Below, in pieces: positions 61,626-64,000 of a DNA stretch of 64,000 nucleotides. The notes under the pieces were generated by a model. That model was given only the letters and a program-made list of their open reading frames with translations. It ran no database searches and had not been told where the DNA came from. Every line of letters starts with the position of its first letter. The stretch's first letter is position 1. The stretch is from Sphingomonas hankookensis (GTDB lineage Bacteria > Pseudomonadota > Alphaproteobacteria > Sphingomonadales > Sphingomonadaceae), in assembly GCF_022664465.1 (NCBI RefSeq), contig NZ_JAKREV010000001.1:1054001-1118000 (forward strand), written 5' to 3'. The position numbers were made by a program, and so were the translations under genes.

Positions 61626-62657
61626 ATGTATCGCCGGATCGCGTCCGTCCTGGCCCTTGGCCTAGCGCTTGCCGCGTGCGAGCCGCAGACGTCGCGCGAC
61701 CATATCCGCGTCGTGGGGTCGTCGACCGTCTATCCCTTCACCACCGCGGTTGCCGAGATGCTGGTGAACGCCAACCCCGATCTGCGCGCGCCGCTGGTCG
61801 AATCGACCGGCACCGGCGCCGGCGCGGCGCTGTTCTGCGCGGGTGTCGGCCCGCAGCATCCCGACATCCTCGACGCCTCGCGCCGCCTGAAGAAATCCGA
61901 ATATGCCAATTGCGTGTCGCACGGCGTGAAGGACATCATGGAAATCCAGGTCGGCGTCGACGGCGTCGCGCTGGCCGAATCGAACAACGGACCGAAGCTG
62001 CAGCTTTCGAAGCGCGACGTGTACATGGCGCTGTCGGCCAATCCGCTGGGCAAGCCCAACACCGCGCGGATGTGGAACGAGATCAACCCGGCGCTGCCCG
62101 CGATCCCGATCCAGTTCTTTGGCCCGCCATCGACCAGCGGTACCCGTGACGCACTGGTCGAACTCATCATGGTCCCGGCGTGCGAAGCGGCGATGCCGCA
62201 GGTGAAGGCGCTGAAGGACAGCGACAAGGACCGCTACGAGGACATCTGCACCCGCATCCGCGAGGACGCGGCCTATGTCGACAAGGGCGAGAACGACAAT
62301 CTGATCGTGCAGAACCTGTCGACCAACCCCAACGCCATCGGCATTTTCGGCTATTCCTATCTGGAGGAGAACAAGTCGCGGCTGCACGGCGTGCCGATCG
62401 ACGGCATCGCGCCCAGCTATGACAGCATCGCCGATGGCAGCTATCCCGGCGCCCGCCCGCTGTTCCTCTATGTGAAGAAGGCGCATATCAAGCCGGTACC
62501 GGGCATGACCGACTTCCTCGCCACCTTCGCGAAGTCGTGGGACCCCGGCGGGCCGCTGACCCGCCGCGGCATGATCGCCGCGCCCGAAGCGATCCGCGCC
62601 GAATCGAAAGCGGAGATCGAGAACCAGACCCCGATGAACCCGGCGGGGCTGCACTGA
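61626..62657 (+). CDS. pstS: Phosphate ABC transporter substrate-binding protein PstS
   Basis: Periplasmic phosphate-binding lipoprotein, 343 residues. The signal peptide is YRRIASVLALGLALAACEP with lipobox Cys at residue 18. Binding motifs are DHIRVVGSSTVYPFTTAVAE, ESTGTGAGAALFCAGVGPQH and QFFGPPSTSGTRDALVELIM, the last being the conserved Ser-Gly-Thr-Arg loop. It ends NQTPMNPAGLH. ATG at 61626 follows GGAAACTGGAACCGC. Its stop TGA shares a base with the pstC ATG. No Pho-box-like direct repeat was seen in the 67-base gap after phoR. Confidence 0.94.
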   Translation: MYRRIASVLALGLALAACEPQTSRDHIRVVGSSTVYPFTTAVAEMLVNANPDLRAPLVESTGTGAGAALFCAGVGPQHPDILDASRRLKKSEYANCVSHGVKDIMEIQVGVDGVALAESNNGPKLQLSKRDVYMALSANPLGKPNTARMWNEINPALPAIPIQFFGPPSTSGTRDALVELIMVPACEAAMPQVKALKDSDKDRYEDICTRIREDAAYVDKGENDNLIVQNLSTNPNAIGIFGYSYLEENKSRLHGVPIDGIAPSYDSIADGSYPGARPLFLYVKKAHIKPVPGMTDFLATFAKSWDPGGPLTRRGMIAAPEAIRAESKAEIENQTPMNPAGLH

Positions 62658-64000
62658 TGCACGGTTTCACCCTGATCCTGCTGATGCTGGGGTTCGGCGG
62701 TATCGGCTGGATGGTGGCGCGCGCCCGCGCCGCGCGCTTTGCCAAGCCGGTCACCGCCGCCGACCGGCCCAATTCATTGCCTAGCCAGCATGGCTGGCAC
62801 ATGGCGATCTGGATCGCCGCGCCCGCCCTGCTGTTCTTGAGCGTCTGGAGTGCGGTATCGCCCGCGCTGGTGCGCGATGCGGTGCTGTCGACGCCAGGCG
62901 CCACCGGCCTGCCCGGCCCCGGCTTCGAACGCTCGGCGATTCTGGCGGAAGCGCGTGCGCTGGCCAGCGGCAATGCGTACGGTGCGTTCAACCAGCAGGC
63001 GGAGGTGCTGGCCCCCGCCTATGCCGCCGCGCAGAGCCGCTATGACTGGATCGGCACGACGCTCGCCGTCCTGCTCGCCTTTGCCGGCGGGGCGTTCGCC
63101 TTCACCCGTATCCGCCCCGATTATCGCGCGCGCACGCAGGTCGAACGCGCGGTGATGCTGGCGTTGCTGGTCGCGTCGCTGATCGCGATCCTGACCACGC
63201 TCGGCATCTTCGTGTCGCTGGTCGTCGAAAGCTGGCGCTTCTTCCGCATCGTGCCGGTCGGCGATTTCCTGTTCGGCACCAATTGGAGCCCGCAGGTCAT
63301 CCGCTCGAACGATCCGGGCGCGACCTTGGGCGCAGTACCGCTGTTCTGGGGCACCTTCTTCATCGGCGCGGTGATCGCGATGATCGTCGCCATCCCGTTC
63401 GGGCTGATGAGCGCGATCTACCTGACACAGTACGCCAAACCGACCGTGCGCAAGTGGATGAAGCCGATCCTCGAGATTCTGGCGGGCGTGCCAACCGTGG
63501 TCTATGGCTATTTCGCGGCACTGACCGTGGGTCCGGCGATCCGCGACCTTGCGGTGCTGCTCGGCATGCCGTTCGCCAGTTCGGAAAGCGCGCTCGCCGC
63601 GGGCCTCGTCATGGGCGTGATGATCATCCCGTTCGTGTCGTCGATGGCCGACGATTCGATCGCGGCGGTGCCGCAGTCGATGCGCGACGGCAGCCTCGCA
63701 ATGGGCGCCACCACCAGCGAAACGATCGGCAAGGTGCTGCTTCCCGCCGCCCTCCCCGGCGTGGTTGCCGGTGTGCTGCTCGCGGTCAGCCGCGCGATCG
63801 GCGAGACGATGATCGTCGTCATGGCCGCCTCGGGCGCGGCATCGATCACCTTGAACCCGTTCGAGAGCGCGACGACGGTCACCAAACAGATCGTCGACCT
63901 GCTGACCGGCGAGGCCGAGTTCGACAGCCCGAAGACGCTCGCCGCCTTCGCACTCGGCCTGACGCTGTTCGCGATCACCTTCCTCCTCAACGTCGTCGCG
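62657..64000 (+). CDS. pstC: Phosphate ABC transporter permease PstC, 3' end outside window
   Basis: Inner-membrane permease. The frame is open for 448 codons from the ATG at 62657 and runs off the window. A first helix opens the protein, followed by a long loop. The permease core has VPLFWGTFFIGAVIAMIVAI, EILAGVPTVVYGYFAALTVG, IPFVSSMADDSIAAVPQSMR, and the EAA loop TSETIGKVLLPAALPGVVAG, then SRAIGETMIVVMAASGAAS. The N-terminal part before the permease domain is about 200 residues, longer than in E. coli PstC, as in other alphaproteobacterial forms. PstA and PstB are expected next. Confidence 0.94.
   Translation, partial: MHGFTLILLMLGFGGIGWMVARARAARFAKPVTAADRPNSLPSQHGWHMAIWIAAPALLFLSVWSAVSPALVRDAVLSTPGATGLPGPGFERSAILAEARALASGNAYGAFNQQAEVLAPAYAAAQSRYDWIGTTLAVLLAFAGGAFAFTRIRPDYRARTQVERAVMLALLVASLIAILTTLGIFVSLVVESWRFFRIVPVGDFLFGTNWSPQVIRSNDPGATLGAVPLFWGTFFIGAVIAMIVAIPFGLMSAIYLTQYAKPTVRKWMKPILEILAGVPTVVYGYFAALTVGPAIRDLAVLLGMPFASSESALAAGLVMGVMIIPFVSSMADDSIAAVPQSMRDGSLAMGATTSETIGKVLLPAALPGVVAGVLLAVSRAIGETMIVVMAASGAASITLNPFESATTVTKQIVDLLTGEAEFDSPKTLAAFALGLTLFAITFLLNVVA

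Noticed and set aside
1..64000. tRNA or rRNA genes, prophage or transposase genes
   Set aside because: Scanning by eye found no tRNA-like TTCGANTC arms in a proper fold, no rRNA sequence and no transposase or integrase reading frame.

Overview
The window is about 64 kb of GC-rich chromosomal DNA from an alphaproteobacterium. It is most likely a sphingomonad (Sphingomonas or a close relative). I infer this from codon use, a Caulobacter-type Tad pilus locus, split gcvPA/gcvPB, separate glyQ/glyS, the fbc operon petABC, the HprK-related/PqqD cassette, and the many short GC-rich palindromic repeats between genes. No rRNA, tRNA, CRISPR array, phage or insertion-sequence transposase was seen. Coding density is high and most neighbours overlap by 1-4 bases.

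Layout. 0-5 kb: end of a DUF3597 gene, a type-3 prolyl-tRNA synthetase, an EamA exporter, a membrane acyltransferase and a CcdC-like membrane protein. 5-10 kb (minus strand): glycine cleavage operon gcvT-gcvH-gcvPA-gcvPB behind a tandem glycine riboswitch. 10-14.3 kb: a lipoprotein, then the overlapping run ispH-thrB-rnhA-spermidine-synthase-like. 14.5-18.5 kb (minus): ketoglutarate-semialdehyde-type dehydrogenase with a LacI-type operator, a DAO-family oxidase and an alpha/beta hydrolase. 18.5-25.7 kb: Tad/Flp pilus genes cpaA-B-C-D-E-tadB-tadC, with no cpaF and no pilin gene. 25.8-33 kb: a small HhH-like protein, ppdK and glyQ-glyS. 33-43 kb: a GumN-like protein, rplY, pth, an AraC/GyrI regulator, an esterase, a 2OG-Fe oxygenase, a CDF-like transporter, ychF, a nucleotide phosphodiesterase and a MaoC hydratase. 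43-48 kb (minus): a Gly/Arg-rich surface-type protein and the bc1 complex operon petA-petB-petC with apt. 48-50 kb: a cyclophilin and queA. 50-57.5 kb: glmS and glmU (UDP-GlcNAc synthesis), gph, an SDR and wecB-wecC, which turn UDP-GlcNAc into UDP-ManNAcA. 57.7-60.2 kb (minus): a four-gene cassette of small signal-bearing protein, PqqD-like chaperone, HprK-related kinase and nucleotidyltransferase. 60.4-64 kb: phoR-pstS-pstC, the last running off the window.

The most unusual signal is in glyS. A 132-bp palindromic repeat sits in frame inside the glycyl-tRNA synthetase beta subunit and adds 44 residues of low-complexity protein. A second 132-bp member of the family lies between genes at 54.87-55.00 kb. 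This resembles the protein-coding palindromic elements known from Rickettsia. The same gene also carries a patch of clearly lower GC. The second candidate system is the HprK-related/PqqD/nucleotidyltransferase cassette. Its enzyme set matches the tailoring part of phosphorylated lasso-peptide loci but has no cyclase or protease beside it.
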